DNA of 64,000 bases from Hartmannibacter diazotrophicus (GCF_900231165.1 NZ_LT960614.1:1-64000), one strand, 5' to 3'; counted from the first letter of the stretch, positions 19,929 to 29,245 are shown. The notes: a model not told the origin generated them from the letters alone. Made by a program: numbers and translations.

Positions 19929-21650
19929 ATGATCGGACAGGAAAAGGCCGGCTCTCTCTCCGCCGGCGCGGCGCTCTTCACCCGGCTGAAGGCCCACGGC
20001 GTCGACTATGTCTTCGCCAATTCGGGCACCGACTTCCCGCCGATCATCGAGGGCCTCGCGGAAGCGAAAGCCAAGGACATCGCCCTGCCGCAAGCGCTCG
20101 TCATCCCGCACGAGCACGCGGCGATGGGCATGGCCCACGGCTACTACCTGATGGCGGGGCGCGGCCAGGCGGTGATGCTGCACACCAACGTCGGCCTCGC
20201 CAACGGCGCCATCGGGGCGATCAACGCGGCCTGCGAGCATGTCCCGATGCTCCTGATGTCCGGCCGAACGCCCGTCACGGAGGAAGGCCGCTTCGGCGCC
20301 CGCACCGTTCCCATCGCCTGGGGGCAGGAGATGCGCGACCAGACGGCGCTCGTGCGCGAATCCTGCAAGTGGGACTACGAGCTGAAGTTCCCCGAGCAGG
20401 TGCCCGGCCTGATCGATCGCGCCCACGCCATTGCGCATTCGACGCCAAAGGGGCCGGTCTACCTCTCCCTGCCGCGCGAAGTCCTCTGCGAGGCGACACC
20501 GCGCGAGAGCGTCGAGGCCCGGATCGCCATGGCACCGGCGATTTCGGCGCCTGATGCGGCGGCCCTGCGCACGGCCGCCGAGTGGCTGGCAGCGGCGGAA
20601 AGGCCGCTTGTCATCGCCCAGCGCGGCGCGGGCGATGCGGAGAGCTTTGCCGCCTTTGCAAAATGGGCCGAAGATTGGGCTCTTCCCGTCTGCTCCTGGT
20701 GGGCGACGCATCTGGCCATCTCCACCGAGCATCCCTGCCACGTCGGCGCCGACCCCGGGCCGTTCCTCGAGGAGGCGGACGTAGTCCTTGTCGTCAACGC
20801 GCTGGCTCCCTGGTGGCCGGACAAGCATCCGATCAGTCCCGACGCGCGCGTCATCCAGCTTGGCCCCGATCCGCTGTTCTCGCGCTCTCCCGTCCGCAAT
20901 TTCCCCGCCGATTGCTCGCTCGTCGGCGAAACGGCTGCGGCTCTGACGGCGCTCATCGACGCGATGAGCGAGTTGCCGCGCGACGCGGCGGCCATCGCCG
21001 TCCGGCGTGACGAAATCGCCCGCAGGTCGGCGGCGACACGCGAAACGTTGAGGGCAAAAGCCCTGTCGGGAACCGCGCGCGGTCTCACCAAGGCGCATGT
21101 CAGCGCGGTGCTCGGGGAGGTGCTGGCGGGCCGAAAATCCAGCGTCTTTTCCGAACTCGGCACGATCCTCGGCGTCCTCAGGCGCGAGGATCATCTCTCA
21201 TGGTTCCAGGAGCCGCATTCCGGCGGCCTTGGCTGGAGTTTTCCCTGCGCGCTTGGCGCAAGGCTTGCCGATCCGACCCGGCTCTGCGTCGCCACGATGG
21301 GCGACGGCTCCTACATGTTCGCCAATCCGGTGGTCTGCCACCAGATCGCCGAGGCGCTGTACCTGCCGATTCTGGTGCTGATCCTCAACAACGGCGAATG
21401 GGGCGCGGTGCGCGCGTCTGTGGCGAGTCTCTATCCGGACGGCTATGCCGCCAAGGCCAACGAGATGCCGCTGACGTCCCTGAAGCCGTCGCCGGACTTC
21501 ACATTGACGGCGCAGGCAAGCCGGGCATGGACCGCGCGGGTGACGGCGGCAACGGACCTGCGGGGAACGCTGGAAGACGCCATCCGCGTCGTGACGGAGG
21601 ACCGTCGTCAGGCCCTCGTCGATATTTCGGTCATTCCCGACGGCCCCTGA
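19929..21650 (+). CDS. Thiamine-diphosphate-dependent enzyme (acetolactate synthase/benzoylformate decarboxylase type)
   Basis: 573 aa with the three-domain layout of the acetolactate synthase superfamily: N-terminal PYR domain with the cofactor-activating Glu in PHEHAAMG (E62), a central domain, and the C-terminal PP domain with GDGSYMFANP (D459) and LILNNGEWG. ATG at 19929 follows GGAGGGTGAGG; a GTG one codon earlier is possible. The substrate is unknown; decarboxylation or ligation of a 2-oxo or 2-hydroxy acid is the family reaction. It is the last gene of the TRAP operon and convergent with an SDR (4 bp between stops). Confidence 0.85.
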   Translation: MIGQEKAGSLSAGAALFTRLKAHGVDYVFANSGTDFPPIIEGLAEAKAKDIALPQALVIPHEHAAMGMAHGYYLMAGRGQAVMLHTNVGLANGAIGAINAACEHVPMLLMSGRTPVTEEGRFGARTVPIAWGQEMRDQTALVRESCKWDYELKFPEQVPGLIDRAHAIAHSTPKGPVYLSLPREVLCEATPRESVEARIAMAPAISAPDAAALRTAAEWLAAAERPLVIAQRGAGDAESFAAFAKWAEDWALPVCSWWATHLAISTEHPCHVGADPGPFLEEADVVLVVNALAPWWPDKHPISPDARVIQLGPDPLFSRSPVRNFPADCSLVGETAAALTALIDAMSELPRDAAAIAVRRDEIARRSAATRETLRAKALSGTARGLTKAHVSAVLGEVLAGRKSSVFSELGTILGVLRREDHLSWFQEPHSGGLGWSFPCALGARLADPTRLCVATMGDGSYMFANPVVCHQIAEALYLPILVLILNNGEWGAVRASVASLYPDGYAAKANEMPLTSLKPSPDFTLTAQASRAWTARVTAATDLRGTLEDAIRVVTEDRRQALVDISVIPDGP

Positions 21651-21654
21651 GTTT

Positions 21655-22425
21655 TCAGCTCCAGCCCGCGTCGACGACGAATTCCTGCGCGGTGCATTTG
21701 GACGAGGCGTCCGAGCCGAGGAAAAGCGCCATGTCGGCGATGTCCTGCGGATCGATCCGGTCGGGCAGGCATTGACCTGCTTCCATCTCCTTCAGCGACT
21801 CCGGATTGACCCAGAATTTGAGCTGGCGTTCGGTCATTACCCAGCCGGGCAGCAACGTGTTGACGCGCACGCGGTGCGGACCGAAATCGCGCGACAGCGA
21901 GCGGGTCAGGCCGTGAATCCCCGCCTTCGCCGTGGAATAGGCTGCCATGCCGCCCTGTCCGAGGCGCCAGGTGATCGAGCCGAAATTGACGATGGAGCCG
22001 GAGCCGAGGCGGATCATCTGCGGCAGCACGGCCTGCGCGGCGAAGAACTGCGGCTTGAGGTTGATCGCCATCCGCGCGTCCCATTCCTCGGGCGTCACGT
22101 CCAGCGTCTGGTGCCGCTCATCGTTGGCAGCGTTGTTCAACAGGATCGAGATATCGCCGAACTGACGGCCCGCCTCCTCGATCGCGCGGCGCAGGCCAGC
22201 GATGTCGCGAAGATCGCAGGGCAGGAACAGGGCATCGCCCTTGCCGGCCTGACGGATCGATTCGACGAGCGCCCGGCTCTCCTCCTCGGCGATGTCGACG
22301 AAGGCGACCCTGGCGCCCTGACGAGCGAAGGCGGTGACGAGCGCCGCGCCGATCCCGCTGCCGCCCCCGGTCACGAAGACGGTCTTGCCGGCGAGATCGG
22401 GATAGGATGCGCGCGAAGTGGACAT
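21655..22425 (-). CDS. SDR-family aldose 1-dehydrogenase-like protein
   Basis: 256 aa classical SDR with cofactor motif TGGGSGIG (19-26), Asp44 favouring NAD, NNAAND (97-102) and catalytic S150, Y163, K167. Several segments (YPDLAGK, DIAEEESRAL, GSITWRLG, C-terminal VVDAGWS) resemble Caulobacter D-xylose dehydrogenase XylB as I recall it, so oxidation of a pentose or other aldose to its lactone is a reasonable inference. It is convergent with the TRAP/thiamine enzyme operon, so it may or may not belong to the same pathway. Confidence 0.8.
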   Translation of the reverse strand: MSTSRASYPDLAGKTVFVTGGGSGIGAALVTAFARQGARVAFVDIAEEESRALVESIRQAGKGDALFLPCDLRDIAGLRRAIEEAGRQFGDISILLNNAANDERHQTLDVTPEEWDARMAINLKPQFFAAQAVLPQMIRLGSGSIVNFGSITWRLGQGGMAAYSTAKAGIHGLTRSLSRDFGPHRVRVNTLLPGWVMTERQLKFWVNPESLKEMEAGQCLPDRIDPQDIADMALFLGSDASSKCTAQEFVVDAGWS

Positions 22426-22491
22426 GAGATCACCCGATCATGGACGAGGAGTGGGACGGTGGTCCCTCTTTAGTCCGTCGATCGGGTGTCG

Positions 22492-23865
22492 TCACGTCTC
22501 GATGGCCACGGCCGGTTCGAACGCGATCTCGACGCGGAGCCCAGGCTCGTTGTCGCACAGCCGCAGCTCGGCCTCGTGGAGGGTCGCGACCGCCTTGACG
22601 AGGGCAAGGCCGAGGCCATTGCCCGCCGTCGTCCGGCTGTGGTCGAGCCGGTGGAACGCCTTCGTCACATCCTCCCGCTCGTCCGGCGGAATACCGGGGC
22701 CGTCATCGGCGACGGAGACCAGCACCGCGCCGGGTTGGCGGCGGACGGCAAGGCTGATCGTCGAACCGTCCGGCGTGTGCCGGATGGCGTTCTCGATGAG
22801 GTTGGCAAGAATCTGCGCGATCAGCGCCTTGTCGCCGGTGACCTTCGCATCCTTGTCGATGTCGGCGGTCAGCGTGTGGGCGCTCTCCTCGGCGACCGCT
22901 TCGTAGGCTTCGGCCATGTCGGTGGCCAGATCGGAAAGGTCGAAGGGTGCGAAGGCCTCGCGCCGCGCCCTTGCTTCGATTTCGGCGATCCGCATCAGGG
23001 CCGTGAAAATCTCCAGCAGCCGGTCGACCTCCGTGATGGACGCCTCGGTGAGCTGTTCGTAGTCCTCGACCGTGGTCGCGCTCTCGTGCGCTTCCTCCAG
23101 CTTCTGCCTGAGCCGGGCGAGCGGCGTCCTTAGATCGTGGGCGACGTCTGTCGTCACCCGCTTCAGGTCGACCATCAGGGCCTGAATCCGATCCAGCATG
23201 TCGTTGATGCCGGCGGTCAGGTGATCGAGTTCGTCGTCCGTGCCCCGGTCCGGCACGCGGGCGGACAGGTCGCCTGCGACGATGGCGCGCGTCGTCTCGT
23301 CGATCCGCCGGATGCGGCCGAGGACGCCGCGCGAGGTGAGAAGGGCGCCGCCGAGAGCCACGATCACGGCGATGGAACCGCCGATGAGGAAGGCGTTGAG
23401 GATCGCGTTGCTTGTGCGCCGCAGCGCCGCGTCGCTCTGCCCGGCGGCAAGATAGGTGCCGTCGGACAAGACCTTGCCGACGCCGAGGATCGACAGTTCG
23501 CCGTCCTTGCGCTGCAGCTCGAACGGCCCGTCCTGGCGCGGCATCAGCGGAGGCAGGCTGCCGGTGAGGATGCGCCCGCGCGTATCGATGATGAGCACGC
23601 GGAGCGGGTCGACGCCCTCCGGCGCCTTGGCGTCGTCGGCCGCCGCCGCGACGAGGCCGGAAATGCCGAAGCGTCCGTGCACCTCCGCGAGCCGGTTGAC
23701 CTCGTTGGCCGAAAAGGCCCGGATCTCCGTGCGCGCGCTGTTGACGGCGATATAGTGCACGACGAGGCCGATGATCGTGATCGAGGCGAGGAAGACGACC
23801 GAATAGCCGAGCGCGATGCGAAAGCTCGTCGTGCGGAGAAGCTCAGCCGGGCGCACGAAGGACAT
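22492..23865 (-). CDS. Two-component sensor histidine kinase
   Basis: 457 aa. Membrane segments at about 14-40 and 153-176 enclose a periplasmic sensor region of about 110 aa, followed by a HAMP domain (about 177-230). The H-box is VAHDLRTPLA (phospho-acceptor H243), with N359 in ENAIRHT, G1 DDGPGIP (387-393) and G2 GNGLGL (415-420). Its start overlaps the end of the response regulator gene by 23 bp. Being divergent from a DegP-type protease gene suggests an envelope-stress role, which is inference. Confidence 0.93.
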   Translation of the reverse strand: MSFVRPAELLRTTSFRIALGYSVVFLASITIIGLVVHYIAVNSARTEIRAFSANEVNRLAEVHGRFGISGLVAAAADDAKAPEGVDPLRVLIIDTRGRILTGSLPPLMPRQDGPFELQRKDGELSILGVGKVLSDGTYLAAGQSDAALRRTSNAILNAFLIGGSIAVIVALGGALLTSRGVLGRIRRIDETTRAIVAGDLSARVPDRGTDDELDHLTAGINDMLDRIQALMVDLKRVTTDVAHDLRTPLARLRQKLEEAHESATTVEDYEQLTEASITEVDRLLEIFTALMRIAEIEARARREAFAPFDLSDLATDMAEAYEAVAEESAHTLTADIDKDAKVTGDKALIAQILANLIENAIRHTPDGSTISLAVRRQPGAVLVSVADDGPGIPPDEREDVTKAFHRLDHSRTTAGNGLGLALVKAVATLHEAELRLCDNEPGLRVEIAFEPAVAIET

Positions 23866-24520
23866 AGCCTGCTCCGCGCACGGTGTGGATGAGTTCGCTG
23901 TCGAAGCCCCGGTCGACCTTGCCGCGCAGCCGGCTCATGTGCGTCTCGACGATGTTGGTCTTCGGGTCGAAGTGGAAGTCCCAGACGTTTTCCAGGAGCA
24001 TTGTGCGCGTCACCACTTCGCCGGCATGGCGCATCAGGTATTCGAGCAGCTTGTATTCCTGGTTCTGTAACTCGATGGGCTTGCCGGCCCGGCTCACCTG
24101 GCGGCTGAGGCAGTCGACCTCCAGGTCGTGCAGGCGCAGGACCGTTTCGCGCATCGGTCGCGACGAGCGCCGCGTCAGCGCGTTGACCCGCGCGTTGAGC
24201 TCGGCGAAGGCGAAGGGCTTGACGAGATAGTCGTCGGCGCCGGCCTCCAGCCCCTCCACCCGGTCGTTGAGGCTGCCCATGGTGGTCAGCATCAGGATGG
24301 GCGTCGCGTCGTCGGCGCCGCGCACGGTGCGCACGATCTTCATGCCGTCGACGCCCGGCAGCATCCGGTCGACGATGAGGAGGTCGTAGGATTCGCCGGC
24401 GGCGAGGAACAGGCCGTCGCGGCCCGAACGGGCGACATCCACCGTGTGGCCCTGCTGCTTGAGCCCGCGCGCGACATAGTCCGCCGTTTCCGTATCGTCC
24501 TCGATGACGAGGATTTTCAT
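23843..24520 (-). CDS. OmpR-family response regulator
   Basis: 225 aa: receiver domain with acidic pocket EDD (8-9) and phospho-acceptor D51 in IVDRMLPG, then a winged-helix DNA-binding domain with ETHMSRLRGKVD and the C-terminal VRGAGYVL. It is the first gene of the operon with the kinase. The shared 227-bp region with the divergent protease gene holds a 6-bp inverted repeat that could be its target. Confidence 0.95.
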   Translation of the reverse strand: MKILVIEDDTETADYVARGLKQQGHTVDVARSGRDGLFLAAGESYDLLIVDRMLPGVDGMKIVRTVRGADDATPILMLTTMGSLNDRVEGLEAGADDYLVKPFAFAELNARVNALTRRSSRPMRETVLRLHDLEVDCLSRQVSRAGKPIELQNQEYKLLEYLMRHAGEVVTRTMLLENVWDFHFDPKTNIVETHMSRLRGKVDRGFDSELIHTVRGAGYVLRAPG

Positions 24521-24631
24521 GGGACCAAAGTCTCCTGCTTTTGTGGGCAGGGGTGCCTCCTGCCCTCGTGTCTCTCAAGAATTTCGATGCGGAAGACTTA
24601 GCGCAACCCATCTCGCGGCTATGCGTCGCCA

Positions 24632-24651
24632 ACATTGGGAATAATCAATGT
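24632..24651. promoter_or_regulatory. Inverted repeat in the divergent TCS/protease promoter region
   Basis: ACATTG (24632-24637), 8-nt spacer, CAATGT (24646-24651), a perfect 6-bp inverted repeat in the region between the response regulator and the DegP-type protease. It is a candidate operator for the adjacent regulator. Confidence 0.35.
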
Positions 24652-24680
24652 CGCGTCGATATGGGCGTGAGGGGCAGGGG

Positions 24681-24740
24681 TGTTTCTTGTGTGTCATCGC
24701 TTCCCAAGCGAAGCAACGATTTGCAGACACACAAGGGATA
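24681..24740 (+). promoter_or_regulatory. 5'-UTR stem-loop sequestering the degP-type Shine-Dalgarno
   Basis: TGTTTCTTGTGTGTC (24681-24695) can pair over 15 bp, including three G-U wobbles, with GACACACAAGGGATA (24726-24740). The right arm contains the ribosome binding site AAGGGA for the ATG at 24748, fully paired with UUUCUU. The apical 30 nt contain a second hairpin, TCGCTT-CCC-AAGCGA (24697-24711). The layout resembles RNA thermometers or other translation switches. It could instead be a DNA operator; the transcription start is unknown. Confidence 0.55.
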
Positions 24741-24747
24741 GCTTGAC

Positions 24748-26232
24748 ATGCAGACCGAACAAAAGCCCAAACTTCTTGGCCGCCGCGGCCGGATTGCGGC
24801 TGCCGCGGCAGCCTGCCTGCTGACGACGGCTCTGGTCGCCCCGGCGCTCCTGCCGGCCACGTCTCCGGCCGAGGCCGCCCTCCCGGGCGTCGACTTCTCC
24901 GCCCTCGCCCAGCAGGTGCTCCCGGCGGTGGTCAACGTCTCCACGACCCAGAAGGTCGCGCAGGCCGGCTTCCAGATGCCCAACTTCCCGACGGGCACCC
25001 CCTTCGATGACTTCTTCAAGCAGTTCGGCAATGGCCAGTTCGGTCATGGCGGCAAGGACCGCGAAGTCACCGAGACCGCTCTCGGCTCCGGCTTCATCAT
25101 CGATCCGGACGGCTTCATCGTCACCAACAACCATGTCGTGGGCGATGCCACCGACATCAAGGTGACGCTGCAGGACGGCACGGAAATGCCGGCCAAGCTG
25201 ATCGGTCGCGACAAGAAGACGGACCTTGCCCTCCTCAAGGTCGAGCCGAAGAAGCCGCTTCCGTCGGTGAGCTTCGCCGCCGCCGATGAAATCAAGGTCG
25301 GCGAGGCCGTCATGGCCGTCGGCAACCCCTTCGGCCTCGGCGGCACGGTCACGGCCGGCATCGTCTCGGCCCGCGGCCGCGACATCCACTCCGGTCCCTT
25401 CGACGACTACATCCAGACGGATGCGGCCATCAACAAGGGCAACTCCGGCGGCCCGCTCTTCGACATGAACGGTCACGTCATCGGCATCAACACGGCGATC
25501 TTCTCGCCGTCGGGCGGGTCCGTCGGCATCGGCTTCGCCATTCCGTCCACGCTGGCGCAGCCGATCGTTCAGGAAATCCGCGACAAGGGCTCCGTCTCGC
25601 GCGGTTGGCTGGGCGTCGCGATCCAGCCGCTGACCGATGACCTGGCGGCCAGCATGGGCCTCAAGAACACCGATGGCGCGCTTGTCGCCAACGTGACCGA
25701 CGACAGCCCGGCCAAGAAGGCGGGCATCGAGTCCGGCGACGTGATCACCGGTGTCAGCGGCCAGCCGGTCAAGGAGTTCCGTGACGTCGCCCGCCTCGTT
25801 GCCGCCGTTCCTCCGGGGACCGACACCAAGATCGAGGTGCTTCGCAACGGCTCGCCGATGACCGTTTCGGTCGACGTCGGCAAGATGCCGAACCAGGAAA
25901 CCGCTTCGGCCGACGACAACGGTTCGCCGTCCGACACGGGCTCCTACGGCCTCGCCCTCGGCCCGATCACGCCGGATGTCGCCAACGAGCTCAACATCTC
26001 GCCGGACACCCGCGGCGCGGTGATCATGCAGGTCGAGCCGGGCTCTCCGGCCGCCGACCAGGGCCTTCGCCCCGGCGACGTGATCCTGCGGGTCGGTGGC
26101 AGGCAGGTCGCGGATGCGTCCGATGCCGCCAAGGCTCTCAATGCCGCCAAGGGCGACAAGAAGCCGGTGCTTGTCCAGATCGAGCGCGACGGTTCGCAGC
26201 GTTTCCTGGCGCTGAGCTCCAAGGCCGCCTGA
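24748..26232 (+). CDS. degP: Periplasmic serine protease of the DegP/HtrA (Do) family
   Basis: 494 aa. A long signal peptide (Arg-rich n-region, hydrophobic core about 17-38) directs it to the periplasm. The trypsin-like domain shows the triad H129 (NNHVVG), D159 (KTDLALL) and S233 (GNSGGP). Two PDZ domains follow (about 265-360 and 395-485). Do-type proteases degrade misfolded envelope proteins. Divergent from an OmpR-type two-component system; its Shine-Dalgarno lies in a 15-bp stem. Followed by two terminators in tandem. Confidence 0.95.
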   Translation: MQTEQKPKLLGRRGRIAAAAAACLLTTALVAPALLPATSPAEAALPGVDFSALAQQVLPAVVNVSTTQKVAQAGFQMPNFPTGTPFDDFFKQFGNGQFGHGGKDREVTETALGSGFIIDPDGFIVTNNHVVGDATDIKVTLQDGTEMPAKLIGRDKKTDLALLKVEPKKPLPSVSFAAADEIKVGEAVMAVGNPFGLGGTVTAGIVSARGRDIHSGPFDDYIQTDAAINKGNSGGPLFDMNGHVIGINTAIFSPSGGSVGIGFAIPSTLAQPIVQEIRDKGSVSRGWLGVAIQPLTDDLAASMGLKNTDGALVANVTDDSPAKKAGIESGDVITGVSGQPVKEFRDVARLVAAVPPGTDTKIEVLRNGSPMTVSVDVGKMPNQETASADDNGSPSDTGSYGLALGPITPDVANELNISPDTRGAVIMQVEPGSPAADQGLRPGDVILRVGGRQVADASDAAKALNAAKGDKKPVLVQIERDGSQRFLALSSKAA

Positions 26233-26302
26233 GGCGGGCGTCACCGATGTGACGCAACGACTTTGCCCGGCGGGTTACCTCCTCCCTCGCTGCCGGGCAA
26301 CT

Positions 26303-26359
26303 GCATCCGTCCGTCCGTCTCCGTCTCCCCCCTCCCGGACGGACGGATGCCCCTCTTTT
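26303..26359 (+). terminator. First of two tandem terminators after the protease gene
   Basis: GCATCCGTCCGTCCG (26303-26317) and CGGACGGACGGATGC (26336-26350) form a perfect 15-bp stem with an 18-nt pyrimidine-rich loop, followed by CCCTCTTTT. Confidence 0.8.
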
Positions 26360-26394
26360 CCGGCCATTTCGCCCCTGGAATGGCCGGCTTTTTT
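26360..26394 (+). terminator. Second tandem terminator
   Basis: CCGGCCATT (26360-26368) and AATGGCCGG (26379-26387) form a perfect 9-bp stem followed by C and six T. Confidence 0.88.
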
Positions 26395-26596
26395 CCGTCC
26401 GGACAGGCTTGGTCAGTGAAAACGGCCGATTGACCGGAAAAATCCAAGATCAGGCGCATTCAGGTTGTTAGTATCGGCTGGCGGCAAGCGGGAATGACCG
26501 CGCGCCGGTCCGATCTGAATCCAGATTTGTTTCCTTGCGTGTCCATTACGACGCCCGGCCCGGATGGGCCCTGCGATGCTGCCAGGAGTTTGCATC

Positions 26597-29245
26597 GTGT
26601 CCTCTCCATCTCATGACACTTCCGAACCCGCGCCGATCGTTGCGGGATTGCATTTGCCGCGCCTCGTGCCGCCGCTCATCGGCCTCGTCATCGCGGGGCT
26701 CGCGCTCTTTGCGCTTGAGCACCTGCTCGCCGCGGTCACGCTTTCCGATGTGACGTCGGCGCTGACGACGATTGCGCCGCAGCGCATCGTCCTCGCCATC
26801 CTCGCAACGACCGCAAGCTTCGTTGCGCTCGGCCTCTACGACATCGTCGCGACCCGCTCCGTTGCCCCCGGCAAGGTTCCGCCGCATGTGGCGGGTGCCG
26901 CCGGTGCCGCGGGCTATGCGGTCTCCAACGCCCTCGGCTTTCCGCTTCTGACGGGCGGTGCCCTGCGCTGGCGCATCTATGCGGCGGAAGGGCTGGGCGC
27001 GGCCGACATCGCACGCATCGTCACGATCTCCTGGGGGGCGCTCTTCACGGCGATTGTGACGGTCATTTCGGCGGCCCTCATCATCGATCCGGCGGGAATC
27101 CGGCTTTGGCCCTGGCATGATGTGCGTATCGAAGTGGCCGTCGGCGGTGTCGGCCTGACGCTCGTTGCCGCGCTTCTCGTCTTCATGGCAACCGGGCCGC
27201 GCCGGCTTCGGTTTGGCCGGCTTGACCTGCCGTTGCCCGAAGGGGCCTCGGGCAGTGCCTATCTTGCCGCCGGAGTCGCGGACATCATCGCCGCTGGCGC
27301 CGCGCTCTACCTGCTGCTGCCCGAGGGATCGACAGGCAGCCTCGCCGGTTTTGCTGTCACGTATCTCGTTGCCATCCTGCTCGGCATCGCCTCCCATGCC
27401 CCCGGCGGTCTCGGCGTCTTCGAGGCGACCATCATCGGCGGGCTCGGGCTCGGAGAAACGCCGGAAGCCCTGGCCGCGCTTCTCGCCTATCGGCTGATCT
27501 ACACCTTTCTGCCGCTCGTCGTGGCCGTTGCCGGCATCGCGGTGATGGAGCTTCTCCATCGCTTCACCGGCATCGAGATTGCCGGCCGCGCGGTCGGCCG
27601 GGTCCTGAAGCCGGTCGTCCCGCCCGCCATGGCCACGGTTGTCTTCCTCGGCGGCATCGTCCTCCTCGTCTCGGGCTCCACGCCCGCCCTGACGGATCGC
27701 ATCGATCTCCTCTCCGATGTCGTGCCGCTGCCCTTCGTCGAGGCCTCGCATCTGGCCGCGAGCCTTGTCGGCGCGGCGCTGCTCGTGGTCGCGCGCGGGC
27801 TCTACCTGCGCATGACCCGCGCCTATGTCGCGGCGGTCGGCCTGCTCGCGGCCGGCGCGGTCTTCTCGCTCGGCAAGGGTCTCGACTGGGAGGAAGCGCT
27901 GGTGCTGACTCTCACCTGCGCGGTTCTTCTGGTGTTTCGCCGGGCCTTCTATCGCCGGCCGCGCGAGGGAGCCTTCCACCTCTCGCCCCGTTGGCTGGTG
28001 ATGGTCACCGTCACGGTCGCGGCCATCACCTGGCTCGGCTTCTTCGCCTACCGCGAGGTCGACTACCAGAATGCGCTTTGGTGGCAGTTCGCCTTCGACA
28101 GCGCCGTCCCCCGCTTCCTGCGCACGACCGTCGTGCTGTTCGCGGCGCTGGCGCTCGTCGGCATCGACACCCTGCTCGTGCGCCGCCCGGAACGCACGCC
28201 GGCGCCGCCGGTCCCCGAGGCCGTGGAGGCGCTTGTCGCCGGCTCCCGGGATGCCTCCGCGGCCCTGGCGCTTCTCGGCGACAAGCAGTTTCTGGTGTCC
28301 CGGAATTCGGACGCCTTCGTGATGTACGCCCGCTCGGGCGGCAGCCTCATCGCCCTCGGCGATGCGGTGGGCAACCCGGAGGCCTGCGTACGCCTTGCCT
28401 GGCGCTTCCGCGAACTCGCCGACCAGCAGGGCCTGAGGCCGATCTTCTATGCGGTCGGGGCCGCGAGCCTGCCCCGCTATCTCGACATGGGCCTGACCGC
28501 GTTGAAGCTCGGTGAGGTCGCCCGCGTCGATCTTCAGGCCTTCTCTCTCACCGGATCAGCCCGCCAGGAATTGCGCTATGTCGATCGCCGCGCCGACAAG
28601 GAGGGGCTTGCTCTGCGGGTCGTCCCGAAGGACGAGGTCCCGGCGATCCTGCCCCGGCTGAAGGTCGTCTCCGACGAATGGCTCGCCGCCAAGGGCGGAA
28701 CGGAAAAGGGCTTTTCGCTCGGCTCCTTCGACGAGGACTATCTCTCGGCCTTCGACTGCGCCGTGCTTGAAAAGGAGGGCGAGATCGTCGCCTTCGCCAA
28801 CCTCTGGCGCGGGGCGGACAAGGAGGAAATCACCATCGACCTGATGCGCTATGTCTCCGGTGCCTCCAAGATCATCATGGATGCTCTCTTCGTGAAGCTG
28901 ATGCTGGCGGCGAAGGCCGAGGGCTATCGCTGGTTCAACCTCGGCGCCGCGCCGCTCGCAGGCCTCGTCAGCCACCCGCTCGCCTCGCGCTGGAACCGGC
29001 TCGGCGCGCTCATCTATCGCCGCGGCGGCGAGGTCTACCATTTCGAGGGCCTGCGTGCCTTCAAGGCGAAGTTCCTGCCCGAATGGACACCGCACTACCT
29101 CATCTGCCCGCCGGGCCTCGATGTCCCGAGGGCGCTTGTCGACGTGACCCGGCTGATCAACAGCCCCCGTCCCAGGATGAAGAGGGCCGGCGGCCACCCG
29201 GTCAAGACCACTGTCACGTCCCGTCTCATGGAGGTGGCGCTATGA
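26597..29245 (+). CDS. mprF: Lysylphosphatidylglycerol synthase/flippase MprF (LpiA)
   Basis: 882 aa from a GTG at 26597, chosen because AGGAG (26584-26588) lies 8 nt upstream; an ATG 11 codons earlier has none. The N-terminal part (about 1-510) is a polytopic membrane flippase domain; the C-terminal cytosolic domain (about 545-850) is the DUF2156 aminoacyl transferase that moves lysine from Lys-tRNA to phosphatidylglycerol. Modified lipid lowers surface charge and gives acid and cationic-peptide resistance. Overlaps acvB by 4 bp, the acid-inducible lpiA-acvB operon of rhizobia. Confidence 0.93.
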   Translation: MSSPSHDTSEPAPIVAGLHLPRLVPPLIGLVIAGLALFALEHLLAAVTLSDVTSALTTIAPQRIVLAILATTASFVALGLYDIVATRSVAPGKVPPHVAGAAGAAGYAVSNALGFPLLTGGALRWRIYAAEGLGAADIARIVTISWGALFTAIVTVISAALIIDPAGIRLWPWHDVRIEVAVGGVGLTLVAALLVFMATGPRRLRFGRLDLPLPEGASGSAYLAAGVADIIAAGAALYLLLPEGSTGSLAGFAVTYLVAILLGIASHAPGGLGVFEATIIGGLGLGETPEALAALLAYRLIYTFLPLVVAVAGIAVMELLHRFTGIEIAGRAVGRVLKPVVPPAMATVVFLGGIVLLVSGSTPALTDRIDLLSDVVPLPFVEASHLAASLVGAALLVVARGLYLRMTRAYVAAVGLLAAGAVFSLGKGLDWEEALVLTLTCAVLLVFRRAFYRRPREGAFHLSPRWLVMVTVTVAAITWLGFFAYREVDYQNALWWQFAFDSAVPRFLRTTVVLFAALALVGIDTLLVRRPERTPAPPVPEAVEALVAGSRDASAALALLGDKQFLVSRNSDAFVMYARSGGSLIALGDAVGNPEACVRLAWRFRELADQQGLRPIFYAVGAASLPRYLDMGLTALKLGEVARVDLQAFSLTGSARQELRYVDRRADKEGLALRVVPKDEVPAILPRLKVVSDEWLAAKGGTEKGFSLGSFDEDYLSAFDCAVLEKEGEIVAFANLWRGADKEEITIDLMRYVSGASKIIMDALFVKLMLAAKAEGYRWFNLGAAPLAGLVSHPLASRWNRLGALIYRRGGEVYHFEGLRAFKAKFLPEWTPHYLICPPGLDVPRALVDVTRLINSPRPRMKRAGGHPVKTTVTSRLMEVAL

